Origin: Mesorhizobium sp. WSM3862 | GTDB lineage: Bacteria; Pseudomonadota; Alphaproteobacteria; Rhizobiales; Rhizobiaceae | Direction of reading: 5' to 3' | Assembly: GCF_002294985.1 (NCBI RefSeq) | Contig: NZ_NSGE01000013.1 | Coordinates: 62,001 to 126,000, forward strand | DNA: 64,000 nt | Part shown: positions 53,093 through 61,463 of the stretch, in pieces | Layout of the letters: each line of letters begins with the position of its first letter | Position numbering within the stretch: position 1 is the stretch's first letter | The notes under the pieces: model-generated | Seen by the model: the letters and a program-made list of their open reading frames with translations, nothing else | What the model was told of the DNA's origin: nothing | Database searches by the model: none | Program-made: the position numbers and the translations under genes

Positions 53093-53905
53093 ATGCCGCA
53101 CTACGAACGTATATTGATCACCGGTGCCGCTGGCCGGCTCGGCTCGCAATTGCGCAAGGGACTGGTGCCGCTGGCAAGCAAGATCCGCCTGGCGGGCCGC
53201 GGGCCGTTCAGCGATCTTGCGCCTCATGAAGAAGAAGCCGTCTTCGATCTTGCCGACATGGAGGCGACCATCGCGGCCACCAAGGACTGCGATGCGATCG
53301 TGCATTTCGGCGGCGCGCCGCTCGAATGCGAGTGGCAGACCATCCTCGATTCCAGCATTCGCGGCTCCTACCACATCTATGAAGGCGCGCGGAAACACGG
53401 CGTGAAGCGCGTCGTCTACGCCTCCTCGGTACATGCCATCGGCTACCACGAGATCGAGGCGCACATCGGCGTCGACGCGCCGGTGCGCCCGGACAGTCTT
53501 TATGGCGTGTCGAAAAATTTCGTCGAAAGCCTCAGCCGGCTCTACTGGGACAAGTTCGGCATCGAGACGGTGTGCCTGCGCATCTTCTCGTCTTTCCCCG
53601 AGCCGGCAGACCGGCGCATGCTGTGGTCGTATCTTTCCTTCGCCGACTGCGTGCGCCTGGTCGAGGCATCGCTGACGGCGCCGCGCGTCGGCCACACCAT
53701 CTCGTTCGGCCTATCCAACAACAAGCTGAAGATGGTCGACAACAGCGGCGCCGATCATCTCGGATTCATCCCGCAGGACAGCGCCGAACCGTTCCGCGCC
53801 GCCGTCGAGGCGAAGACTCCCGTTCCCGACCCAAAGAGGCCGTCGGTGAAATATCTCGGCGGCTGGTTCTGCGAACTCGGTCATCCGGACGACAAGCCCG
53901 AATAA
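53093..53905 (+). CDS. NAD-dependent epimerase/dehydrogenase, uronate dehydrogenase-like
   Basis: A 270-residue extended SDR. The NAD motif ILITGAAGRLGSQLRKGLVP (residues 7-26), catalytic Tyr137 and Lys141 in SLYGVSKNFVESL, and Ser in VYASSVHAIGYHE match uronate dehydrogenase (Udh), as does GADHLGFIPQDSAEPFRAAV near the C-terminus, a Udh-typical segment. Known Udh oxidises galacturonate or glucuronate to the aldarolactone. Here, in a cluster with hydantoinase, ThDP and aminotransferase genes, the substrate may be a modified uronate or a different cyclic hydroxy compound. It is the last gene of the block. Confidence 0.8.
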   Translation: MPHYERILITGAAGRLGSQLRKGLVPLASKIRLAGRGPFSDLAPHEEEAVFDLADMEATIAATKDCDAIVHFGGAPLECEWQTILDSSIRGSYHIYEGARKHGVKRVVYASSVHAIGYHEIEAHIGVDAPVRPDSLYGVSKNFVESLSRLYWDKFGIETVCLRIFSSFPEPADRRMLWSYLSFADCVRLVEASLTAPRVGHTISFGLSNNKLKMVDNSGADHLGFIPQDSAEPFRAAVEAKTPVPDPKRPSVKYLGGWFCELGHPDDKPE

Positions 53906-53919
53906 CCATGCCTCGCAAG

Positions 53920-53945
53920 CAGGTCAGTTCGGAAATGCCGACCTG
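53920..53945. terminator. Possible terminator hairpin between convergent genes
   Basis: Outer arms CAGG/CCTG (53920-53923 with 53942-53945) and an inner stem TCGG/CCGA (53929-53932 with 53938-53941) around an AAATG loop, separated by a 5-base bulge. It lies between the stop of the uronate-dehydrogenase-like gene and the stop of the class III aminotransferase. No T-tract follows, so the role is uncertain. Confidence 0.3.
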
Positions 53946-53982
53946 ACCCAGCCGACACGGCGCTCCCATAGTGATCGATGGT

Positions 53983-55359
53983 TCAGCCCTGTGGCCGGAC
54001 CTGCGGCAGCGCGGCCTCGAGCGACCGTTCGAACGCGTCGACCAAAGCGTCGACCTGAGTCTCGGTAATGATCAGCGGCGGACAGAAAGCGATCGCATCG
54101 CCCATGTTGCGCGAGATCACGCCGTTGTGCTGCATGAACCCATTGACCAGCGCACCGAGAGCCGCAGGCTTGCCCCATGGCGCCTTGCTCGCCTTGTCGG
54201 CGACCAGCTCGACGGCGGCGATCAGGCCGACGCCACGCACCTCGCCCACCAGTGGATGGGAACCGAGCTTGCGCAGCCTGGCCTGCAAATGCGCGCCGAC
54301 CCTGCGCGCATTGCCGACAAGGTCGCGCTCCTCGATCAGCTTGAGGTTTTCCAGCGCGACGGCCGCGGCGACGGGATGACCGCCGCCGGTGAAGCCGTGG
54401 CCGAAGGTGCCGATGCGATCGCTCTCGTCGGCGATCGGTTCGAAAACCTTGTCGTTGATCAGCAGCGCCGAGATCGGCAGGTAGGACGACGAGATCTGCT
54501 TGGACAACACCATGATGTCGGGCTTGATGCCGAAGGTCTGCGAACCGAACATCTCGCCGGTGCGGCCGAAGCCGCAGATGACCTCGTCGGCCACTAAAAG
54601 AATGTCGTATTTCGACAGCACCGCCTGGATTTTTTCCCAATAGCCGGCGGGCGGAACGACGACGCCGCCGGCGCCCATGATCGGCTCGCCGATAAAGGCG
54701 GCGATGGTTTCCGGCCCCTCTGCGAGGATCAGTTTTTCCAGGTCGTCGGCCAGACGGCTGGAAAACTGCTCCTCGCTTTCCCCTGGCTCGGCATCGCGCC
54801 AGTGGTGCGGCGTCGAGGTGTGCAGGATATTGGCGATCGGCAGGTCGAAGGACAGATGATTGTTCGGCAGCCCGGTCAGGCTTGCGGACGCGATGGTGAC
54901 GCCATGATAGCCACGCTTGCGGCTGATGATCTTCTTGCGCGCCGGCCGGCCGAGCGCGTTCGACCGATACCAGATCATCTTGATCGCCGTGTCGTTGGCC
55001 TCCGAGCCCGAATTGGTGAAATAGGCCTTGCTCATCGGCACCGGCGCCATCTGCACCAGCTTCTCGGCGAGGTCGATCAACGGCGAATGCGCCTTCGAGC
55101 CGAAATCGTGATAGAAGGGCAGCTTCGACATCTGCCGCGTGGCCGCCTCGACCAGTCGCTTTTCCGAGAAGCCGACGGCAACGCTCCACAGGCCGGCCAT
55201 CGCCTCGATATAGCGGTTCCCGGCAATGTCCTCGACATAGATGCCGTCGCCCTTTTCGATGACCAGCGGTCCCGTTTCCTGATGCTTGCGGGCATTGGTG
55301 TAGGCGTGCATGTGGTAGCGGATATCGCGGGCTTCAGGGGAATTCGGTCTGGCGTCCAT
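53983..55359 (-). CDS. Class III aminotransferase (omega-aminotransferase type)
   Basis: A 458-residue PLP enzyme of class III (fold type I). Segments are MAGLWSVAVGFSEKRLVEAA, AYFTNSGSEANDTAIKMIWY (PLP phosphate-binding SGSEAN), KIISRKRGYHGVTIASASLT, VIGEPIMGAGG-like AAFIGEPIMGAGGVVVPPAG, ADEVICGFGRTGEMFGS (the Asp that binds PLP) and the PLP Lys in DIMVLSKQISSSYLPISALL. The AGGAGCC before ATG 55359 sets the start. Members use omega-amino acids, diamines or amines with pyruvate or 2-oxoglutarate; the substrate here is not readable. It is divergent from an L-2-hydroxyglutarate-oxidase-like gene with 263 bases between. Confidence 0.88.
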   Translation of the reverse strand: MDARPNSPEARDIRYHMHAYTNARKHQETGPLVIEKGDGIYVEDIAGNRYIEAMAGLWSVAVGFSEKRLVEAATRQMSKLPFYHDFGSKAHSPLIDLAEKLVQMAPVPMSKAYFTNSGSEANDTAIKMIWYRSNALGRPARKKIISRKRGYHGVTIASASLTGLPNNHLSFDLPIANILHTSTPHHWRDAEPGESEEQFSSRLADDLEKLILAEGPETIAAFIGEPIMGAGGVVVPPAGYWEKIQAVLSKYDILLVADEVICGFGRTGEMFGSQTFGIKPDIMVLSKQISSSYLPISALLINDKVFEPIADESDRIGTFGHGFTGGGHPVAAAVALENLKLIEERDLVGNARRVGAHLQARLRKLGSHPLVGEVRGVGLIAAVELVADKASKAPWGKPAALGALVNGFMQHNGVISRNMGDAIAFCPPLIITETQVDALVDAFERSLEAALPQVRPQG

Positions 55360-55622
55360 GATGGCTCCTGTCTGCGAGTGTAGGACCATCTCGCTGGTCG
55401 AGAAGTCCGAAATTTGCCCTCGTGTCTGAGCTGTGATGCATCATCGCACGTTCAAGCCGCAAGAGCCGCCCTGTCAGGATCGATAGCGCCATGGGAACCT
55501 GGCGCATGGTCGGTCTCGCAAGCCGCGGCGGGCACATGATTGCCCTACAGCAATGGACAACAGCCAGATGATCCTTGAGAAAGGGCTGTGAGGCGCCGCT
55601 CGCGCAACCGAATGGACTGGGC

Positions 55623-56741
55623 ATGGAACGGGTTGACTGCGTGATTGCCGGTGCCGGCGTGGTGGGCCTCGCGATCGCGCGCGGCCTTGCCGCGCAAGGT
55701 TTCGACACGCTGATCCTCGAAGCGGCGGATGCCATCGGCACCGAGACGAGCTCGCGCAATTCGGAAGTCATCCATGCCGGCATCTATTATCCGCAGGGCT
55801 CGCTCAAGGCGCGGCTCTGCGTGGCCGGACGCGAGATGCTCTATCGCTACTGCGCCGAGCGCTCGATCCCGCACCGGCGCTGCGGCAAGCTGATCGTCGC
55901 GACCGATGATGCGCAGGAGCCGGTGCTTGCCAACATTCGAGCCAATGCCGCGGCGTGCGGCGTCGGTGACTTGCGTTTCCTCTCCGCCGCCGAGGCTCAC
56001 GCGCTTGAGCCAGCGCTGCATTGCACGGCTGCGCTGCTTTCGCCCTCCACCGGCATCATCGACAGCCACGCGCTGATGCTCGCCCTGCTCGGCGATGCCG
56101 AGGGAAGCGGTGCGATGCTGTCGCTCAACACCCGCATCGTGTCGGGCCGGATCGAAGCCGACCGCATCGTGCTCCAGACGACCAGCACGGGGAGCGGCGA
56201 AGATTTCGAGATCGCCATATCGCGGCTCGTGAACGCGGCGGGCCTCGGTGCTGTCGCGCTTGCCGGCTCGATCACAGGATTCGATCGCCGGTTCCTGCCC
56301 GGCCTTTGCTACGCCAAAGGCAACTATTTTTCAGTGGCGAAGCGAGCGCCCTTTTCGCACCTCATCTATCCCGTGCCGGAGCCCGGCGGGCTCGGCGTCC
56401 ATCTGACGCTCGACCTTGCCGGCACGGCGCGCTTTGGGCCTGACGTCGAATGGACCGATGCGCTCGACTACCGCGTCGACCCCGCACGCGGCACCCGCTT
56501 CTATGCTGAAATCCGCAAATACTGGCCGGAACTGGCCGACGGCAGCCTGCAGCCGGCCTATAGCGGTATCAGGCCAAAGCTTTCCGGTCCCCGCAAAGCC
56601 AACAGAGATTTCGTCGTCCAGGATACCGGGACGCATGGCATCACGGGCCTGGTCAATCTGTTTGGCATTGAAAGCCCCGGGCTGACCTCGAGCCTGGCCA
56701 TCGCGGAGCATGTGACGCGCATCTTGCTGGAGCATCGCTAA
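55623..56741 (+). CDS. FAD-dependent oxidoreductase, L-2-hydroxyglutarate oxidase-like
   Basis: A 372-residue flavoprotein of the LhgO/DAO family. FAD motif [20 protein letters not shown] (GxGxxG), [20 protein letters not shown], then [20 protein letters not shown], the sequence typical of L-2-hydroxyglutarate oxidases, and the C-terminal [20 protein letters not shown]. It would oxidise L-2-hydroxyglutarate or a similar L-2-hydroxyacid to the keto acid with transfer to the respiratory chain or oxygen. No strong ribosome site precedes ATG 55623; homology begins there, and an upstream TTG (55575) is an alternative. Confidence 0.83.
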   Translation: MERVDCVIAGAGVVGLAIARGLAAQGFDTLILEAADAIGTETSSRNSEVIHAGIYYPQGSLKARLCVAGREMLYRYCAERSIPHRRCGKLIVATDDAQEPVLANIRANAAACGVGDLRFLSAAEAHALEPALHCTAALLSPSTGIIDSHALMLALLGDAEGSGAMLSLNTRIVSGRIEADRIVLQTTSTGSGEDFEIAISRLVNAAGLGAVALAGSITGFDRRFLPGLCYAKGNYFSVAKRAPFSHLIYPVPEPGGLGVHLTLDLAGTARFGPDVEWTDALDYRVDPARGTRFYAEIRKYWPELADGSLQPAYSGIRPKLSGPRKANRDFVVQDTGTHGITGLVNLFGIESPGLTSSLAIAEHVTRILLEHR

Positions 56742-56907
56742 TGGACATCGGAGCTCGAGCGAAAACATGACGCTGAGAAGCCGGCTCCGGCCTGCGGACC
56801 GCCCCGATCGCACGGGCCGCAGCAAACAATATCCTTGCGGGCCTCGCGGCTGCTGACCATAGTTCGGGTATGAAATTAAGTCTCCCTGTTAGATTCCGCA
56901 GCATGAA

Positions 56908-57696
56908 ATGAGTTCCGCGAAAGAATCCCTCGTTGTCGTCGAGAGCCGCCCTGTCGAGAATGTGGGGCTGGTCGAAATCAATCGTCCCGAAGTGCGCAAC
57001 GCGCTCAACCTCGAAGTGCGGGAGAAGCTGGCCGCCGCCGTGGCAAGCTTTTCCGAGGACACGGAAATCCGCTCGATCGTCATTGCTGGGCGCGGCGGCA
57101 ACTTCGCTGCAGGAGCCGACATAAAAGCGTTCGAAAAGCTCGGCTCGGCCGACATGCTTCTGCAGCGCACCCACCGCTACTGGGACGCGATCGCCAGGTG
57201 CCCGAAGCCGGTCATTGCCGCGGTCGAAGGCTTCGCGCTGGGCGGCGGGTGCGAGCTTGCCATGCACGCCGACATCATCGTCGCCGCAAGGTCAGCCACT
57301 TTTGGCCAGCCTGAAGTCAAGCTCGGCTTGATGCCGGGCGCCGGCGGCACCCAGCGCCTGCTCAGGGCAATCGGCAAATACAAGACGCTGATGCTCCTTC
57401 TCACCGGCGACCTGTTTTCGGCCGAGGATGCCGAGCGTGCCGGCTTGGTCAGCACCCTGACGGATGAGGGCCAGGCCTTGCAGGATGCGCTGCAAATCGC
57501 TGAGAGGATCGGCCGTCTTCCGCCGCTGGCCGTCGAGCAGATCAAGGAGGCGGTCGTCAACGGCGAAGACGCTCCGTTGGAAACCGCCTTGAGGCTGGAA
57601 CGCAAAGCCTTCCAGCTGCTTTTCGATACCGCGGACAAACGGGAGGGCATTGCCGCCTTCCTGGAGAAGCGCGGACCCTCGTTCAAGGGGCGCTGA
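56908..57696 (+). CDS. Enoyl-CoA hydratase/isomerase family protein
   Basis: A 262-residue crotonase-fold protein. Segments are VGLVEINRPEVRNALNLEVR, the oxyanion-hole strand VIAGRGGNFAAGADIKAFEK, FALGGGCELAMHADIIVAAR, and the catalytic Glu region in FGQPEVKLGLMPGAGGTQRL. The two Glu expected in hydratases are present (GCELA and QPEVKLG). It hydrates trans-2-enoyl-CoA to 3-hydroxyacyl-CoA in fatty acid or aromatic (phenylacetate-type) degradation. The 3-hydroxyacyl-CoA dehydrogenase gene that follows begins within two bases of its stop. Confidence 0.9.
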   Translation: MSSAKESLVVVESRPVENVGLVEINRPEVRNALNLEVREKLAAAVASFSEDTEIRSIVIAGRGGNFAAGADIKAFEKLGSADMLLQRTHRYWDAIARCPKPVIAAVEGFALGGGCELAMHADIIVAARSATFGQPEVKLGLMPGAGGTQRLLRAIGKYKTLMLLLTGDLFSAEDAERAGLVSTLTDEGQALQDALQIAERIGRLPPLAVEQIKEAVVNGEDAPLETALRLERKAFQLLFDTADKREGIAAFLEKRGPSFKGR

Positions 57697-57697
57697 C

Positions 57698-59233
57698 TTG
57701 GCAGGCGCGGGAGGGGAGCCCACCAGTCGGATCGGGAAAGCCGGTGTCGTAGGCGCCGGGGTGATGGGTTCCGGCATAGCGGAGGTCCTGGCGGCGGCAG
57801 GCATCGATGTGATGATGGTCGATGATGCCCCCGGAAAGGCGGCGGCGGCCATCGAGCAAATCGCGTCGCGTCAGCGCGCCAGGGCAGCCGCCGGCAAAGT
57901 CAGCTCGGAGGTAGTCGAGAAGCTGCTCGCCCATATCGAACCTGCCGAAACACTTGGGCGACTGGCAGGCGCCGATCTGGTGGTGGAAGCTATTGTCGAA
58001 CGTCTCGAGCCCAAACGTCAGCTCATCGAGGCGCTGGAGACAATCGTCAGGCCGGACGCCATCATCGCGACCAACACCTCTTCGCTGTCCGTCACGGCGA
58101 TCGCTTCCGCGGCCAAGCGGCCTGAGCGGATTGCCGGCTACCATTTCTTCAATCCCGTGCCCGTGATGAAACTGGTCGAGGTCATCTCAGGAGCTCACAC
58201 GGCGCCTGGGGTCGAGCACACGCTGGTCGAGCTTGCAGCCCGCTTCGGCCACCGGCCCGTCGTCGCCAGCGACACGCCCGGCTTTATCGTCAATCACGCC
58301 GGCCGTGCCTTCGGCACCGAGGCCCTGGCCATGCTGCGGGAGGGCGTGGCCTCGATCGCCGAGATCGATGCGATCCTGCGCGACGCCGCCGGCTTCAGGA
58401 TGGGCCCCTTCGAATTGATGGACCTCACCGGGCTCGATGTCTCCCACCCGGTGATGGAGAGTGTCTACAACCAGTTCTATCACGATCCGCGTTACCGCCC
58501 TTCCGTCATCGCGGCGCAGCGTGTGGCGGCGGGCCTGCTCGGGCGCAAGACCGGACGCGGCTTCTATGCCTACGACGGCAACCGGCAAGCCGTTCCGCCC
58601 GCATCAACACAGCCGGCGGAGACCAGCGGGATTCCGGACCGTGTCACCGTCTTGGCCGACAATGACACCGGCGAAATGCAAAAACTGGTCGCGTCGGCCG
58701 GCGCCACTGTTTGCGGCCGCCAGGATCAGGCGCTAGGGCGAGACGGCCTCATCCTCGTAGGGTTGGAAGGGCACGACGTCGCCGGCGCCGCGATGCGTCT
58801 TGGCCTCTTACCTTCACTATGCCTCGGGTTCGATCCCTATTTCGGCCTGGACCGTCACGTCACGCTCGTCGCGTCGGCGGCGACGTCCGACAAGGCCAGG
58901 AGCGCCGCCCTCGCGCTTGTCAAACGCGCCGGCCGCAAGGCGACCCTAGTGAGCGACAGTTGCGGCGCGGTCTGCCAGCGCGTCGTCGCGATGATCGTCA
59001 ATATCGGCTGCGAGATCGTCGAGCAGAAGATTGCATCGGCGGCGGATGTCGACGCCGCCGTACGGCTGGGGCTCGGCTATCCCCACGGACCGCTGGAGTG
59101 GGGCAACAAGCTCGGCCCTGCCCGCATTCTGCGCATCCTGGATACGATCCATGACCGCACCCGGGATCCTCGCTACCGCGCAAGTCTTTGGCTGCGACGG
59201 CGCGCCGAATTGGGGCTTGCGCTGGAAGAATAG
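57698..59233 (+). CDS. 3-hydroxyacyl-CoA dehydrogenase (PaaH/PaaC-like, with extra C-terminal domain)
   Basis: A 511-residue NAD-dependent dehydrogenase. The N-terminal domain carries GVVGAGVMGSGIAEVLAAAG (GxGxMG) and the catalytic His in ERIAGYHFFNPVPVMKLVEV, followed by the first C-terminal domain (SDTPGFIVNHAGRAFGTEAL, GPFELMDLTGLDVSHPV) and a further one (GLGYPHGPLEWGNKLGPARI). The length of about 500 residues fits PaaH-type enzymes rather than the short 280-residue forms. The best start is a TTG at 57698, 2 bases after the hydratase stop, with AAGGGG about 8 bases upstream; no ATG start is available at the domain beginning. Confidence 0.87.
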   Translation: MAGAGGEPTSRIGKAGVVGAGVMGSGIAEVLAAAGIDVMMVDDAPGKAAAAIEQIASRQRARAAAGKVSSEVVEKLLAHIEPAETLGRLAGADLVVEAIVERLEPKRQLIEALETIVRPDAIIATNTSSLSVTAIASAAKRPERIAGYHFFNPVPVMKLVEVISGAHTAPGVEHTLVELAARFGHRPVVASDTPGFIVNHAGRAFGTEALAMLREGVASIAEIDAILRDAAGFRMGPFELMDLTGLDVSHPVMESVYNQFYHDPRYRPSVIAAQRVAAGLLGRKTGRGFYAYDGNRQAVPPASTQPAETSGIPDRVTVLADNDTGEMQKLVASAGATVCGRQDQALGRDGLILVGLEGHDVAGAAMRLGLLPSLCLGFDPYFGLDRHVTLVASAATSDKARSAALALVKRAGRKATLVSDSCGAVCQRVVAMIVNIGCEIVEQKIASAADVDAAVRLGLGYPHGPLEWGNKLGPARILRILDTIHDRTRDPRYRASLWLRRRAELGLALEE

Positions 59234-59324
59234 GCTGGCCGGAAGGAGACGATTTGGCCCAAACGGTTCGAGCAGTTCAGCACTCCCGCGCTGAACTGCC
59301 CGTGCCGGGCCTGAGCGCCTTGCA

Positions 59325-60029
59325 TCAGCTCGAAATGTAGGACGGATCAAATCCGGCTGTTTTGATCAGTCCCGGAAGATCGTGCAACTCGACGACCCCG
59401 TACCGGAATGAGGCCAGGGCGGTCTGACGCAACGTTTTCAACACGCGACTTACATGCACAGCCGAAAGTCCCAATGCATCGGCCAGTTCGCCCTGGGTCA
59501 GCGGGCATTCGAAGCGGGCCGGATAGCTCGTTGCCGATCGATGTGAGCGGCAGGCCAGTTCGAGAAGGAAATGGGCCGTGCGCTCAACGGCACCCCTTCT
59601 GCTGACGCTTGCCAGGTGTTCCGCAACCCTTGAATATCGATCCGCCTCAGCCCGCAGGATTGCTTCGCAGATGGACTGCGGATAACGCGCAGAACATGTA
59701 CGGACGGGACCGGCCAGCTCAATCGCGATAACGTCCGAGAGGGCCGTCACCGTATCGCCCGCTTTTCCGGCGAACTCGATCACCGCAATTTCGCGAGGAA
59801 GCGCAAAATCGACGATGAGACGTGAGCCATTCGGCAATGTCTTCGCAAATGCCGCCCAGCCGGCGATCATAATCAGAATAGAGGATTTGGTGTGGTATTC
59901 GCCTGCAATAGTCGCGTTGGCCGCATAGGTGCGGCGCACGGCTCCTGGCAGTACAGAGATTCCCCTTTCCCAGCTTGCGTCAGCAAGCGTGGGTCCTTTC
60001 ACCAATCCAACTTGCTTCGATAAGTTCAT
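59325..60029 (-). CDS. Crp/Fnr-family transcriptional regulator
   Basis: A 234-residue protein with a degenerate cyclic-nucleotide-binding-like domain at the N-terminus (TKSSILIMIAGWAAFAKTLP, RLIVDFALPREIAVIEFA) and a C-terminal helix-turn-helix in ECPLTQGELADALGLSAVHV followed by SRVLKTLRQTALASF. This is the wing-helix arrangement of Crp/Fnr proteins. I see no four-Cys Fnr cluster. An alternative GTG start at 60059 exists; neither start has a well-spaced ribosome site. It is convergent with the hydroxyacyl-CoA dehydrogenase gene. The target genes and effector are unknown. Confidence 0.78.
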   Translation of the reverse strand: MNLSKQVGLVKGPTLADASWERGISVLPGAVRRTYAANATIAGEYHTKSSILIMIAGWAAFAKTLPNGSRLIVDFALPREIAVIEFAGKAGDTVTALSDVIAIELAGPVRTCSARYPQSICEAILRAEADRYSRVAEHLASVSRRGAVERTAHFLLELACRSHRSATSYPARFECPLTQGELADALGLSAVHVSRVLKTLRQTALASFRYGVVELHDLPGLIKTAGFDPSYISS

Positions 60030-60059
60030 TTCCCCGAATCGCCCAAGCCCATGATCCAC

Positions 60060-60494
60060 CCCCCCGGGTCAACCTGAAGCTGCAACTATCGACTAGGCAA
60101 AAAGTTCCATCTGTCACCTCATCCGAATTGCAGCGCAGTCTACCACCTTTTGGTACAACCCTACACCCTTGGTATATTAAAGTCGCTCAGGCAGCACAGC
60201 TTTGGCTTGCAGCGCACGATGACTTCGGAACAACCGCTCGTGCCGCACCGATGCCAAGCAGCATGCCGCGGCGTGCCCGCATGCCGTCGAAATGCAGGCC
60301 CCACCGCACCGATCCCGCATACTGCGCCCGACAGTATCGTCTGGACCATCGCAAAGCCCCGGCGGGAGGCCGAGAGTCTCGTCATTACGCGCGACGCTGC
60401 GGATGCAGCGAAAAGTTGAACCGCGCTGTCGGTCCGGACAGGCTGCCCGAGAACCTGCCGCCGGAACACCGATCCTTGTCTTCGAACCTTGTTG
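60060..60494. other. Intergenic region, no gene seen
   Basis: This 435-base stretch separates the Crp/Fnr regulator from the small membrane protein gene. Open frames cross it on both strands, but none has a credible start, ribosome site or recognisable protein pattern. The first bases should hold the promoter of the Crp/Fnr gene. No repeat, tRNA or terminator was found with confidence. Confidence 0.5.
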
Positions 60495-61052
60495 TCAGGG
60501 GCCCCCACCCGTCGATGAGGCAAAATTGCGCCCTGCCGATTGCGTTGACGCCGGAGCCGCGGATTCAGGTCGCGGACCGGGCGCTTGCAGCTCTTGCCAA
60601 GGCGGCCCTGGGATATATCGCGTCTCGCTTTCTGGATTGTCCGTCGCGCCGACCGCGACGGTTTGCACCATTGCTCCGGCTTCCGGCTTCCGGCGCGAAC
60701 GCCTGACGCTGTAGGTCTGTCGCCGCTCCTCGGCGACTTCCAGGCCGTCTATTGCCGACGCGACCAATGCGAGCCGGTCCTCGATTTGCTTCATACGCCT
60801 CCAGGTGGAAAGCAAGGCCAATGAAACGAGGACGCAATAGGCGAGAAGGGCGGCGATCGCCCCCGCCCAATTCTCGATACCCAACAATAGCAACATGACA
60901 GTGCCGATAATGACGGCAAGGGTCCCGTAGCCCAGCGGCCGGCCCTTAAGAAGAAGCATCAGCGGCAGGGTTGCCGCCAGCAGAAGAATGACCCCGGGAC
61001 CGTCGAGCACCCAACCTGCAAAACTCGGAACGACTTCGCTATAAGTGTCCAT
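60495..61052 (-). CDS. Small membrane protein of unknown function next to the exopolysaccharide locus
   Basis: A 185-residue protein that I do not recognise. Residues from about 15 to 90 form three hydrophobic spans (LDGPGVILLLAATLPLMLLL, LAVIIGTVMLLLLGIENWAG, AIAALLAYCVLVSLALLSTW). The C-terminal half is hydrophilic and basic, then Pro-rich (YSVRRSRRKPEAGAMVQ). The start at 61052 has GAGG 5-8 bases upstream. It is transcribed away from the co-polymerase/tyrosine-kinase gene. Its position suggests, but does not prove, a link to polysaccharide synthesis. Confidence 0.6.
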   Translation of the reverse strand: MDTYSEVVPSFAGWVLDGPGVILLLAATLPLMLLLKGRPLGYGTLAVIIGTVMLLLLGIENWAGAIAALLAYCVLVSLALLSTWRRMKQIEDRLALVASAIDGLEVAEERRQTYSVRRSRRKPEAGAMVQTVAVGATDNPESETRYIPGPPWQELQAPGPRPESAAPASTQSAGRNFASSTGGGP

Positions 61053-61463
61053 GTCAACCTCAGAACTGCCGAGGCCGGCCGCTTCTCTCATCGTCAGGAG
61101 CATCCTTGACGATCGTAGCGTTGTAGTAGACCTCCCTGAAGGGCGAGAGGAAGGTGTCTCGGCGACTTCTTAAAGCTCGGAGAGGCATACGGGGTAGACC
61201 AGATCGACCTTTAGCCGAGTTACTACTCAATAATGGTAATGGCGGCGATGTCCGCGAAGCTGATATGTTTCTGCCTTACCGGTGACGCGATCGGTGAGTG
61301 GGCGCAGAAGAGCGATTTGGACATGTCGGCGGGACACCAACCCTTACGATTCATGCGTTTGAGAGCGCATAACAGCTAGCTGCCCGACCCATTTTGAAAT
61401 GAACGCCATTCAGCCGACGCTGAAGGGCTGGGAGTTGTGCTGTCGATCGTGAGGATTCGGGAA
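61053..61463. other. Divergent promoter region of the exopolysaccharide locus
   Basis: A stretch of about 410 bases between the divergent small membrane protein and Wzc/ExoP-type genes. It is less GC-rich than the surrounding genes and holds no credible gene. It must contain the promoters in both directions, but I cannot assign clear -35/-10 or EcfG elements. No clear terminator is seen. Confidence 0.5.

Noticed and set aside
59975-60706. Open frame on the plus strand across the Crp/Fnr promoter region
   Set aside because: It overlaps the Crp/Fnr and membrane protein genes, is rich in Arg/Pro/Ser as random GC-rich frames are, and has no domain or ribosome site.
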